Origin: Fasciola hepatica
Lineage: Eukaryota; Platyhelminthes; Trematoda; Plagiorchiida; Fasciolidae
NCBI GenBank assembly: GCA_948099385.1
Contig: CANUEZ040000163.1
Coordinates: forward strand, 7,659,001-7,723,000
DNA: 64,000 nt
Reading direction: 5' to 3'
Shown: piece after piece, positions 25,358 through 36,466 of the stretch
Layout: every line of letters begins with the position of its first letter
Numbering within the stretch: position 1 is the first letter of the stretch
Position numbers and translations under genes: made by a program
Notes under the pieces: model-generated
Databases searched by the model: none
What the model was told of the DNA's origin: nothing
What the model saw: the letters and a program-made list of their open reading frames with translations, nothing else

Positions 25358-26240
25358 CGACTTACTGCTAATTAGGCTTGGGCACTCAGCTCATTATTAG
25401 GCACAGTATTCGAAATCCCTTAGTGCTTATTGGTCGATGCTCAGAAACTGTGGACTTAATCGGTGTATGCAATTCATTAAATATACAGTTCGAGGTCACG
25501 GATTTTGTTCGTTGACAAATTCCTACTAAGCATTATCCGTAAGTATTAAATCTAGAACAATGAAATATTTGTAGGCTTATTCTCTCATACGAAACACGGG
25601 GTACAGGTTTCATGATTAATCAATGCCAATCGGCCGAATAGTACTGAAATTTAACAATGTGGATCGAAGATCTTTCAAACTCTCATCCTGAAGTTGTAAA
25701 CAAAGTAGGGCTTCCGGCAGCATGAATATTGACTTTTCTGTTATTTACGGTAAAGATTATGGTAACTACGAGTTTCATTTTGACCATCGACGCATACCAA
25801 CACTTATCAAGCGATTCAACGTTTGTTTCGGCAATCACTGAGCTACTTCATTTGCTCTGGCATTTAAGTAAACAATCCCTTTTAAAATCTAGTCCATTTA
25901 TTGTGATTTCCGATGCCATCCTGACAATGAAACCATGATCCCAACTGAGGTAAAACACCTACCGTTTCGAATCACCGTTTTGTTCTCAAAAGAAACAAAC
26001 GGTAACTCCTGATTCCTTGCTTGATTCGAAACACCCACAAATACTGAAAACGGATATCCGCGTGAAGCCTCAGAATCTTGCAGTTCCTTCTTCGTTGTAC
26101 TACATTGCGGCAAGCAATGCTGTGTACTTAGCAATACGGCCAGTAGTCGTCAATACTAACTGACCATGGTTGACGCTACGTTCGAAAATTCATACTCGAT
26201 TCCCTACCGCTAACGGCATCACATCAATTGCTTAAACCAT
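25358..26240 (+). repeat. Dispersed repeat A, copy 2
   Basis: Counterpart of 9925-11010, same orientation. It is shorter by about 200 bp because of indels, mostly in the part matching 10.2-10.6 kb of copy 1. Confidence 0.65.
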
Positions 26241-26249
26241 TTCTCTAAA

Positions 26250-27170
26250 GAGTGGTGGATGAGGTGTGGATGACACATCAGTCGGGCTGACCATGCGAAC
26301 CAAACGATTTATCCGTCATTATATGACTTTCATAACATTTTCTATCCAAGTCTATCCTGTCTGCGTTTCCTTTCAGTGTTTTATCTAAAATATTTGGATC
26401 ACAATAACTGCTGCATGCAACCTAATGACCGAAGGCACACTGTTCAAATACAATTTTGTAAGTCTCTATTCGAATTTGCAACGACAAAACACTGTTCTAT
26501 TAAGTCAATGAATTCCAAATTAAATTCAGACACTTATCATTTGTTCTCGGTCTGACTAGAAATTCGTTGTGAGTTCAAACTAGTAAAGTGAGGGGAAAAG
26601 TGGAGATGTATAACAAATAATTTTTCCCAACCGCAGTCTCAGCGGATAGGACATTCTAAGCCCACCATTTCCATGATGTACTAAGGTAAACTGTCAGGAA
26701 CGAGTTGACCTGCTCCTCATTGAGATATCCATTCGTCGGTATCCGCCTTCTTGCTTGGCTCCACGGATCATTGGATTACGTTCCACCCACTGCTGAATGG
26801 TTTGGGAACAAATATTGTATGTCAGTAGGAAGTCGCATTGTTTGAATACATGAAGGTGGAAGAGCGGGTGTATGTGACTGGAAGTCGTATACCAGTGAAA
26901 CTAAGTATAATTTAGTTCCGTCTCAAATAAACATTACTGGACAAGTTGTGTGCAGACACTTTGTTTAGAGACTCCAGCCATCGCCAAAATTGGAAACACA
27001 ATGGAACAGCCCAGTGGTATGTGCGCTTTGAAACGGGTACCCGAAGAAAGGTTCAGAGCACTGTCAAATGTTTCATACACCATTACAATTCAAAAAAAGC
27101 TAACGGGATTCATTTTAGACATTAGCTTGGACCTGGATATGTATTTGCCAACCCGAGCCAACTGCCAACG
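26250..27170. other. No gene recognised
   Basis: No motif seen. The right end may include the poorly preserved 5' part of the LINE that follows. Confidence 0.4.
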
Positions 27171-27184
27171 AAGCTGAATGGACT

Positions 27185-28425
27185 CAAGATCAGTTAGGCA
27201 GCGAAACCTGAGGCTTTGACTTAAGTTGAATATCTTGCGGTACTTTTAAAAACATGCATCGCAGAAAAGACCATCATCGATCGCTGGAGACCAGTTTGTA
27301 CCAATCCAACACCAAAAACAAATGGGCACATTTTGCCCTATTTGCATTACCCCTGTTCTAGAAGTATTCGAAAAACTCATTCTTCCAGGCCTTAGGCCGT
27401 TCATCAGTACTGAGGGCGACTACCAGTTTGCTAACCTTTACTGTTACCAAAGTTACGAAAAACAAGTACACTCCCACCTCTGTTGTCACTCATTAGAGAC
27501 TATTTATTTTATGCAGCTCAATTTACACCACTCAAGAGCAACACCACTGATTCTCTGCTGGTCAGTACAGGAGTACTCCAGGGTACCATTCTGTTTCCCT
27601 TCCTTTTGAATTTTACGCCTATAAATTGTCCCAGGCTTCTGATGATCTGATTAAGTAGGCCGATGATGTTGTTTTTGAGTCCAAATCTGGTGATGACTTT
27701 CGATTTTCTGAACTTAAATTTTCTTGTCTTCAGTCATTCAGCAATACACATCGTCAAATTTACCTCTTGATGCATCCACGTGTAATGATATCCTGCTTTC
27801 CTTTGCCAAGCAAGGACGTATATCTTCAATCAAGGGTATGTGTTCTTCCCAATACATTAACAATAAAGGAAAAACCCAAAGGTTGGATGGAAACATTTGA
27901 TGGCGTGACAATTTCTCAATTGGTCCCAGCATATCATTATTGCTTTCGCAAAGATTCGACGATCATCATTCTATATTATACGCTTGGAATCTTTACGTGT
28001 TTCACAATACCTCATTACCCCTTTGTGTTTTCTGGTGTGACACCACATCTCACTTGATATTCCTCTGCTATCTTGGCCGATCTTTGGAAAAACGACTTCC
28101 TCATTTTGTGCAGGTCTATCAAAGTTATATCACGATACAATGGTATCTCCCATTTTGTTGCAACCATTTTCTTTGCAGAAAGACGTTTTCCATCATGCGG
28201 AACATTTTGCCCTATTGCCTTGTCCACCAGTCATGCTTTTCATTGGATGTTTCTTTCTTGTCCATCAGGTGTGAATATATAGCTGGTCCCACCCCCGGAC
28301 AACCTCCCATCATTTATCTCTCCCACCCTGTCTTCCAAGATACCTCAACTACCCAAGGCCAGGGTCCGGAATCAATAGAGTTTAGCCAGTGGATGATAAC
28401 TGTAAAAATGGAATACCGTTAGAAT
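27185..28425 (+). mobile_element. LINE relic 3 (jockey/CR1-like RT)
   Basis: Reading across frameshifts gives TIIDRWRPVCTNPTPKTNGH, then an equivalent of 'NYRPISITPV' (FCPICITPVLEVFEKLI) and LPGLRPFISTEGDYQFAN ('RLRPFI...QFAY'). A catalytic box follows as IK-stop-ADDVV (about 27648-27675, the YADD motif with the Tyr codon mutated to a stop). After it comes FESKSGDDF, then a degraded C-terminal part ending near RYLNYPRPG (28340). In-frame stops and frameshifts are frequent. The endonuclease is missing. It is a different lineage from the CR1 copies at 12.5-18.4 kb, judging by the motif wording. Confidence 0.72.
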
Positions 28426-28429
28426 AAGA

Positions 28430-29015
28430 ATCTTTCAGTGAATCACGACATTTGTGGTCTCCGTCACTAACGTCTAGAAAGTACAAGTAAGTTATGAGCT
28501 CTGGTTTTCGGATAATTTCATTAAATTTTCTCGGAACAATGCACTAAAAATGGTAAAATACAACCGAAAACACGAGAAATTTCGTACGTATCTGCATTCA
28601 TACCATTTTATCTGTGATAGTCCGCTGAGTTACACAAATGATTTGGTCGCAACGTTTATTCCTCCACTGACCATTTCATTGAAACACCTCGGAAAACTGA
28701 GTGGGACACAAAGTTCGTGGGCTCGTCACATGGTCCAGAAGGAATCTTGTGTATTACTGTGGGCGTCGAAAGGTGAATGCCGAGTGTGTCTGATTCTTCG
28801 TTGGCAAGAAGCATACTCTGGTTTCATAATAGCCTCGGCAAAACGTCATATTTGTGGAATGAATGCCATCACAAATATATAATTTACATTAACGCATTTG
28901 ACTTCAGTTGCAATCAGATTTGTGCAAACAGGGAAATTCGCACGAATAACAATACGATTCTTCTCCTTCCTGAAGAAAGCATTCAAAAGATCCTCTATTG
29001 ACGAAACAAAACTGT
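28430..29015. other. No gene recognised
   Basis: A 110-codon plus-strand frame (28550-28882) has no motif and no splice context that I can support. Confidence 0.4.
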
Positions 29016-29019
29016 TCTA

Positions 29020-29440
29020 CGTTTAAGGAGCACCGAGTCGTCATACACTTCCAACTTCCTAGATCTACATCTATCATTCCGCCATTACTGATACCTCATT
29101 GTATCATACTTTTCAGAAGCTTCAAGTTTTCTACAGGGGCAGGTAAAGTGATTCGATATTGAAGGTAATATCCTGTAGCCTGTGATGCATCTAAATCCAG
29201 ATTAGTTGAATCATCGGACAAATTTGTTTGGTGGGCAAACATGAAAGTAGAAGTCCTAGTTGGATTGTAACAATAAAGTCCTTTTTATTGAGTAGCGTAC
29301 GGTATTATCCGGCTACTCCATGAATGAAAATGCCCTTTGGCTAAATGGTTGCTTATAGGCAGTTCACGTTATTCTTCCATACCATGGACTCACACATTCC
29401 TGTATCCAGATCAGGTTGATGAGAAATGATGCGACTTCTT
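29020..29440 (+). repeat. Dispersed repeat B, copy 2
   Basis: Counterpart of 19375-19790, same orientation, with several indels. Confidence 0.65.
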
Positions 29441-29449
29441 TCAGATCAA

Positions 29450-30340
29450 GCAGACGAATACTTGTGTTCCTGGGATCATGAGTGGTTGAGAAGTAAATGT
29501 GTTGTGATGGATTTCAGTCTACACAGCAGTGATAAAATATGTCCTTTCCTTCAGCGTTAGTTTATTCAATGTTTGTACGATGCATATTAGCAAACAGGGA
29601 TATCAAGATGGGTGGTGCCTTCCTTCATTACCAGTTTCATGTTAGAGGCCGTAAAGTTTGCAACATGGTTTTGTGGAATTGAGCATCAGAACCCACGCTC
29701 GCCATGTGCTTACTAAAAGCAATAACGGTGAGCGATAAAACTCCTTTTTTCTTGTTGATTCGAGAGTAGACAGGCATGACTTGGCACGGTCAGCGATTCC
29801 AAAATGACCATAAATCCTCTGGAAGACTCGAAATCCCTAACGGAATTCTCCATTGAACTGATCGTGCCTGTGTTCCCTCAAACAGCTCTCCCATTTTTGT
29901 TGTTTTGTAGGAATCTGGAACACACCCCGAAGATGCGTCAGTGCCTCATCGACTTGGAATTTTTCAACAGCGCACAAATGTGGACGAATTCGATTTTTGC
30001 TTTATCCGCCACAAGTTGGTGGAAATCATTGGATGACAATACTAGAGGGTTGGGTGAGTGGAACCAAAGAAGTGTCCCCTCTGCATCACCAAAATATAGA
30101 TAATCAACTGTCATGGAAGGGTTCAATGAGAAATATACAGAAAAATAATTTCTGATTCGATAAGTGAATCATGCCATGTTCAACTTGGCCACAAAAGCTT
30201 CTGAGATAGCCAACAGAGCATACGAAAACATTACAAAAAACCTCACTTTTTATAAGGGCGGTGTTTCTAATAAGAAGCCCATTCCTAATAAATTGTGGAC
30301 AAAAAGATCCTCCAAAATATCCTGATTTCAAAAGCCACCA
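29450..30340. other. No gene recognised
   Basis: Spacer between repeats B2 and C2. No convincing coding or RNA feature seen. Confidence 0.4.
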
Positions 30341-30344
30341 AAGT

Positions 30345-30404
30345 GCTAAAACTTGGTCTCATCGGCTTTACGCACGATATAGGCTGTACACTGCTGAGCA
30401 CAGC

Positions 30405-30455
<51 letters not shown>

Positions 30456-30975
30456 GAATGACATACAGGCAGGTTAGAAACGAAGAAGAGCGTTACAAAA
30501 ATCTATACGGTGAACCGGGACAGACCAGTCCGCAGGGAGCCAAACGAAACTGTAGCTCACATCGTTCACGAGACAGACAATAGACCAAATGTTTCCTAAT
30601 CAGTGGAATAGTACAAAAGTTTGAACCTGAAATACGACAGAAGACGTGTGTGTCAACTCAAACGAATGTGCCTGGGAATATGTCTGCTGGAACAATAGCT
30701 GTTTTTGGTAGTTTCATGGTTAAGTACGCTGGCGAAGGAGCGGGAGTTCGAGTTCTGAAGGTCGGTTTTAAGAGAAAGTGAAAGGTTTACCAATTTTTCA
30801 CTTCGTTGATTTACGAAGCTAGAACAGGATAGTCAGGAATGTAAACATGAGATGATTTTGGAACACATATCGTTCGAGGAAAAGTAAGCTATGTCGGGGC
30901 ATTAGTAACAGATCAAATATGTTACTAATGGTACAGCACAACGATATACTTTCACGCTACTCACGAGTAAATCAT
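30345..30975 (+). repeat. Dispersed repeat C, copy 2
   Basis: Counterpart of 21865-22350, same orientation. It contains the AT microsatellite at 30407-30454, which is absent from copy 1. Confidence 0.65.
30407..30454. repeat. (AT)n microsatellite
   Basis: About 48 bp of uninterrupted AT dinucleotide. Confidence 0.98.
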
Positions 30976-30979
30976 GGAA

Positions 30980-33900
30980 ATTTTAATAATTATAAAGTTA
31001 TTATTATTAATATTATTATTAAAATAAGTTGAAAGGGCGCTCAGACAACGCGAGTGCTATTATTGAGCTTCTCGCTTTTGATCAAGATAGTCTACGATTC
31101 CTCAAGGATTAAACGAAATAGATAACATGTCGGTTCTCTCTTTCGTTGTACTTGTTTTTTTGATTGACAGTGAAAGCTAGACAACATATAACTCTGTTTT
31201 TAACAAGATCACAACAGTGAACCCTGCCTTCTATCCAAATGTGAACTGTAACTCGTAGTTTAGTAGTAAATTTATCAGTTTAGACCATGTCTACCCAGAT
31301 TACAAAAAATGGGTCATCTGGATAGTTCTTGTTGAAACCATAGAGCAGTTAGTTTTGGTCTAGTTTTATGGAGTGTCAATCAAATTATCCGAGGTAATTC
31401 TCCGCTGTTTTCAAGAAAATAAGAATTTTCGACATCTTTCTTTATTCACTCAACCCCTTGGGCTGGTATTCGAGGATATAAATCCAGTTTGGGAGTCTAC
31501 TTTGGCAAAGGTTGTGAGAACAAAAGACTCACGCGAAGCTACTACCTTAAACAGAATGGGAGGGCAAATACTGGTGTACTTTTCGAATAAAGGATAAGCG
31601 GGCGTTTGATTTTGGACTCAGGTTATTGTTATACACAAGCTATGATGTCGAGGCTCATTTCTCTAACAATTTTGAAGACCTAACGTGTACATTCGAACTG
31701 ATCGGTGCAATAAAATAGGCCTCAAGTTCTTTTTGGTTGGGAGTCCCGTGGTGTGAAGGCTTATTCGTATATTTTTCTGCTACTAGCTCGGGCTAATGCT
31801 ATTAGCATCTTAAACAACGTTGTGGTTTACTTCAAATGTCCACTATGGATTAATTTTAAAAAAGAGGCTCACGGTTCTACCGGGCGGGTTTGTGACGGAA
31901 GATGTTTTACGTTTCCAAATTGCTCGTCACCATCCATCACATGAAAAACGTTGAATGTGTGATCCTCGAATCTGGCTTCATTATTTGAAGGTATACGATC
32001 CAATCCATCGTTTATCATATTGCAGGTCGATCTAGATCCGCTGCTGATCCAGAATTACAGGATAACCGTTGCTTGGTGTTTATGGTGTTGCACCCAATAT
32101 TCTGATTCATGGAGAGCTCGCTGTTGAGCTCAGACTCAAGTTCGTTGAATAAAAACTCCTGATACCAGGATAGGTAGGAGAATAACACAAGTCGATAGTG
32201 TTGTGGTTCGTCGAATGAACTGCAATGGTTATAGGGTTACGTCACCAATATTATGAATAAATATTTTTTACTCTCACTCAGTGCATCACAAAACTTTTGC
32301 CGCAGATTATATTCGGAACCATTTTGGCTGTTGTAATTTTCACGACAAGAATATATCTGGTTTCTTTTGGCCGTGTTTTTCACGGACCCTCTTCCATGAA
32401 CCTCGGGAGAATACAACCTATCTTTCATTAACGCACTTACAATGTGTGACCTTGACGTCGTTTCCTGGACCAAGATGATTGAACCAGTATCCACCTCAAC
32501 TTCACTCGCACACTCATGTTCTGTATTTTTTGCACCACTTGCAAATTCAGTGAAGACGATCGAAACATGTCCACTGGCCCATTCTGATTTCAAACAACGT
32601 CTTGTGCGATCGCCTCCAAGTTCATCTTCTCTGCCTTTGTAGAGGAAATGCGCAAGCACTTGAGATCTCTCACAACACATTTTGATCATACACACGTGTG
32701 CTATCAGTTGAGTAATCGGGAATATGGTTTATTTCGCACGTACACAAAAAGTCAGGGGAGGATTTTGATCATTAGTATTGTAACCCGTCAGTCCCCCTAT
32801 CATCTAGTGGGGAGAAAATTATTCCCCAAAACATCCCCCTCAAAAATCCTTCACCATTGTGAGATTCTTCGTTGAAACAAACGGTTCTGTGATTATCAGA
32901 ATAGTGTGATCGATTACTCGTTAGTATGTGGTTGGTTCACAATTGCACAGTGAAATATCTTTTACCTTTCTAGCCATTATGGCTAATAACCACCCGATGG
33001 TATATTGTGGCATAGGATCTCATTATTCCTTGAGGGTAGTTTTCAACTGCCATAGAGATTTGTATTATCCATATCTGATCCACTTTCCTCTCAAGCTTGT
33101 CCTACAAAATTTGATTGGACTTATATCAGGATTTCGAATTGGATACGGGAGCCTATTCTCGTCGTGGCCAACATTGAAATGGAGTACTATGATGGAAAGA
33201 TTTGCAGCCTCGTTGACGTACTCGAATTACTCCTAGGTGCTCAACAGGGGCAAAATATGTTAGACCAATACTTCTAGGTAAACGTTATCATTGACTGCGT
33301 CATCTCAAAATACCACCTGCTGCCAAAGTTCTCCCATGATGGCTTTTCAGATATGCAGTAAATCTGCGTTGCATTAACTCGTTGATATAATCATAACCTT
33401 ATTGTTTGTCGCAGAGATTTGTTTTCGAACACGTATTCGACGACCATGTTTGAATAACGAAAATACTGTCTCCTCTCAAATTACCGATGATGAACTTATT
33501 GATCCTTATGTCTTCTGTCCTTCTTGAAAGACCAAAAGGCGTGGCAATCTCGTGAAGTGACCATGATTCCCACCTTCCGATGGCACGCCAGAGAACATAC
33601 AAAATAAACATCTGTTTTAAGTAGAATAAGCAAGAGAGTGTAAGACTTCGGACTCCATCGAATCACCTTAAATTTTTGAGAAATAGATTACGTGGCTTTC
33701 AAAATGGTCGATCTGTCTTCAATTCGAGAAAGCTTTTCCATTTCCAAATGGTACAATGATTCCTATGAAACCGGGTCGATGATCGATTTTGATGGATTTC
33801 TGAATATTTATATGGGTTATTACGCAGACTACAGTTTAATTCAGCATCGACAAAAATTGCATTTGAAGTTTCCTGCTTTCCAATGATTTGAAATCAACCT

Positions 33901-35630
33901 AAACATTAAATTGACGATGACTTTTGACGACTCGGACAAGCCGAATGGTACATACTAGCGGAGTATTCGTATCATTGCACGTCAGACAATATCAATGCAC
34001 ATTTATGGTAATGTTTACCTCATTATGACAGGTGACACAAATTTGAAGATAAGTATTCGAGCAGTGCGCACAAATAAAGATTCTGATGTATTTGTACAAA
34101 ATACATGAGTCTGGGACGTGGACGATCATCAAATCAGCTCCGATATCACGATAAGCAGCTTTTGTGGAAATCCCGGTAACAGTTCACGATGACGCGGGCC
34201 CAGTGAAGCTTGCGGAAGTGTAAATTCCACTTCACTTTCACCATCAGTATTGCTCTTCACTCAGCAATATCTAACGTGGGTCAAAGCAGTGTAGTCGACC
34301 ATGCACATTCTTGTGATAACGAGGAACACGGATAAGAAGTAATAGCAAAGTTTCCTCAGTGACTTGGTGGATTGCCCTCACGGTCACTCAGTGGATTTGA
34401 AACTTTTCTTATGTCAAGAAAAAACGTATTTCACATTTCTACACCCCGACCTATCCTTCAAATGCACGGAAGATATCTGTATATATACTGAATTGTCGTT
34501 GATTGTTTGACCTTGAAGCTACCCCAAATGGTCTTTATAAACACTTTGAAACAAGGGTCGTTTCGTTTGACAACATTCAGTTTATTGTTTTGGCCGCATT
34601 CGACGTCCAAGCAAGCACTAAAAGTTCAAAATGTCGACTTGGACAGTCCTTTGTGGTTCAAATAAATGGATAATCAGACTTTTGACCAACGGCTTTTGTC
34701 GAGATCAATTGGGTTAAATACACGAGTCATCCAGTCTAATTAATTTCTGGGTAAGTCAGGTGAGTCACAGAGTGCTTGAATACTATTCGGATATTTCACT
34801 GGTTTCGCAGAGTTAACAAGGTCCGGGTAAAAATATAATTATACCCAGTCACATAAACGACGCACACGGGTCGAACAGTTCAAAAAAATGGTCTGTAAAT
34901 TTTCCTGAAAACGTTTTGACAAAATCTGCTTTTATTTCGACCCGTTGGAAGAAAGCCAATCTGAAGTTACAAAATTTACAAAAAGTAAAAGGTTGACAAC
35001 TCATCCTTAAGTCCACTTTCTTTGAACCGAAGGATTTGTAGGCATCTATTTCAAATACTAATATCAAAAGCTCCAAGTTGACTATCAAGTGATTCAACTA
35101 GATGTTCAAAATGATAGCTGCAATGCTCTGAGCTAATATATCTAATTCACTGATAGCTTCGGCGAGAGTAGCCTTCTAGCCCCAGTTTTGCCAGACATGT
35201 TTTATTGATAGGACTGAAAGTTACGTTCCAGCGCACTCATCAAGACTGTGGGGTACAGACTATACATTAATGAACTGATAGGTATAGCAATAAGAAAATC
35301 AAGCCTCCACTCATCCAAGCAAGGCTTGTCAACCAGCACGAAGATATTGATAGAGTTTCTCAACTTTAGGATATCTTGAAAAACCGATAGAATGTAAAAC
35401 GGGTTTGTCCATCAAAACAGGGAGGTTATCGAAACAGTGTGAGTGATTCACCACATTTATCCATATTAGTCAAATACAAGGATTGATGAAAACACCCAGG
35501 AAACCCACAAGAAAAGAGTGTTTCAAATAAGGAATGAATCGCTGGCGCTTCTTTTTGTAGTATTGACCGTACGTGGCCAAACAAGCATCCCTTGAGCCCC
35601 GAAGCCTTATGTCCTGGGAGTGAAACCGCA
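30980..35630. other. No gene recognised
   Basis: A minus-strand 153-codon frame (32237-32695) and a 64-codon plus frame (33692-33886, containing IDFDGFL, which weakly recalls an EF-hand end) are the only notable open stretches. Neither has splice context or a full domain. Nothing else recognised. Confidence 0.4.
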
Positions 35631-35640
35631 CTTCCCTTAC

Positions 35641-35692
35641 CGGTCATCTTCTCGAACGGCAGCTTCTGATTAGCTGCGATTCTCTTCTTGAA
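35641..35692 (-). CDS. Candidate internal exon, unknown gene
   Basis: On the minus strand a strong acceptor (pyrimidine-rich CTCTTTGCTTTACATCAG) precedes a 52-nt open segment encoding FKKRIAANQKLPFEKMTG. A good donor, GTAAGG, follows. Entry would be phase 0 and exit phase 1. No partner exons could be assigned with confidence. The same frame continues open into the flanks (35426-35785), so a simple unspliced frame or chance remains possible. The function is unknown. Confidence 0.3.
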
Positions 35693-36358
35693 CTGATGTA
35701 AAGCAAAGAGGGAAAATAAAGTATTTAAAAAAATATTAGGATAAATTTCTCTAGTTTGTTCGTCTGAAATGTCATCGTCTCCCACTGGAAATGTGAAAAA
35801 TCAATGGGCATGTGAATGTGTGGAAACATTTTGCAAATCAGGATCAACAATGAAGACGTTACACATTACGAATAATATTGATAACACCGTAAAATGAAGT
35901 AGCCTACGCAGTGACAGCTGGCTCATCTGGTGCACCTGATAGAAAATACCCATTTTCCAAGTGCAGAATGTGCATTTACAGTGGACAACTCAAACCGATG
36001 ATCTGTGGATTTTTGACCACCTGTTAAAGCAGAGTTGAACAGCACATTATTTGGAAACTAGCTTAGCATTTGCATCCTTGATTCAAAAAATTGTGAATAA
36101 AGCACAATCTAATGACCATTGAGAATGGACAACTCGTAGTTGTCCGAAATTATCTGTGCACTGCTTGCTTCTCGTTGCCTGTCCCGGGTCACTCGTGATA
36201 TTTTATGAGAACTAACACAAATATGTGTTTCAAAAATATCAGAAGTAGTTGATAAATTGACTAACTAATGTGTTATTGAGTGCTTCGTGAATATTTTGTT
36301 GATGATGGAGTGGTACTTACAGCCACAAATCATTGGTCAAAAATGTCATCAAATGGAC

Positions 36359-36366
36359 TATAAAAG
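36359..36366 (+). promoter_or_regulatory. TATA box of the MEG-like gene
   Basis: TATAAAAG lies 32 bp upstream of the first ATG of the signal-peptide exon. The usual 25-32 bp spacing would place transcription start at about 36385-36392, next to a TTCAAT initiator-like sequence. The 5' leader would then be extremely short if ATG 36391 is used, and translation might instead begin at ATG 36403 or 36412. Confidence 0.5.
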
Positions 36367-36390
36367 CGTGCACACAAACCGAATTGTTCA

Positions 36391-36466
36391 ATGATAAAAA
36401 GAATGACCATCATGTACTTCCTCTTTTTTTCTGTCATTTACCTGGTTTGGACCTCTGTGGAAGGCG
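36391..36466 (+). CDS. MEG-like gene exon 1 (signal peptide)
   Basis: Encodes a short basic N-terminus (MIKRM), a hydrophobic core (MYFLFFSVIYLVW) and TSVEG before a consensus donor (GGCG|GTAAGT), leaving phase 1. This is a textbook secretory signal, with likely cleavage near SVEG at the exon boundary. Alternative starts at residues 5 and 8 keep the hydrophobic core. Confidence 0.75.

Noticed and set aside
32237..32695. Minus-strand 152-residue open frame
   Set aside because: No recognised family, splice context or partner exon; near chance expectation.
33692..33886. Short frame with IDFDGFL recalling an EF-hand terminus
   Set aside because: The loop lacks the expected spacing of acidic residues, and the twelfth position is Gly instead of Glu.
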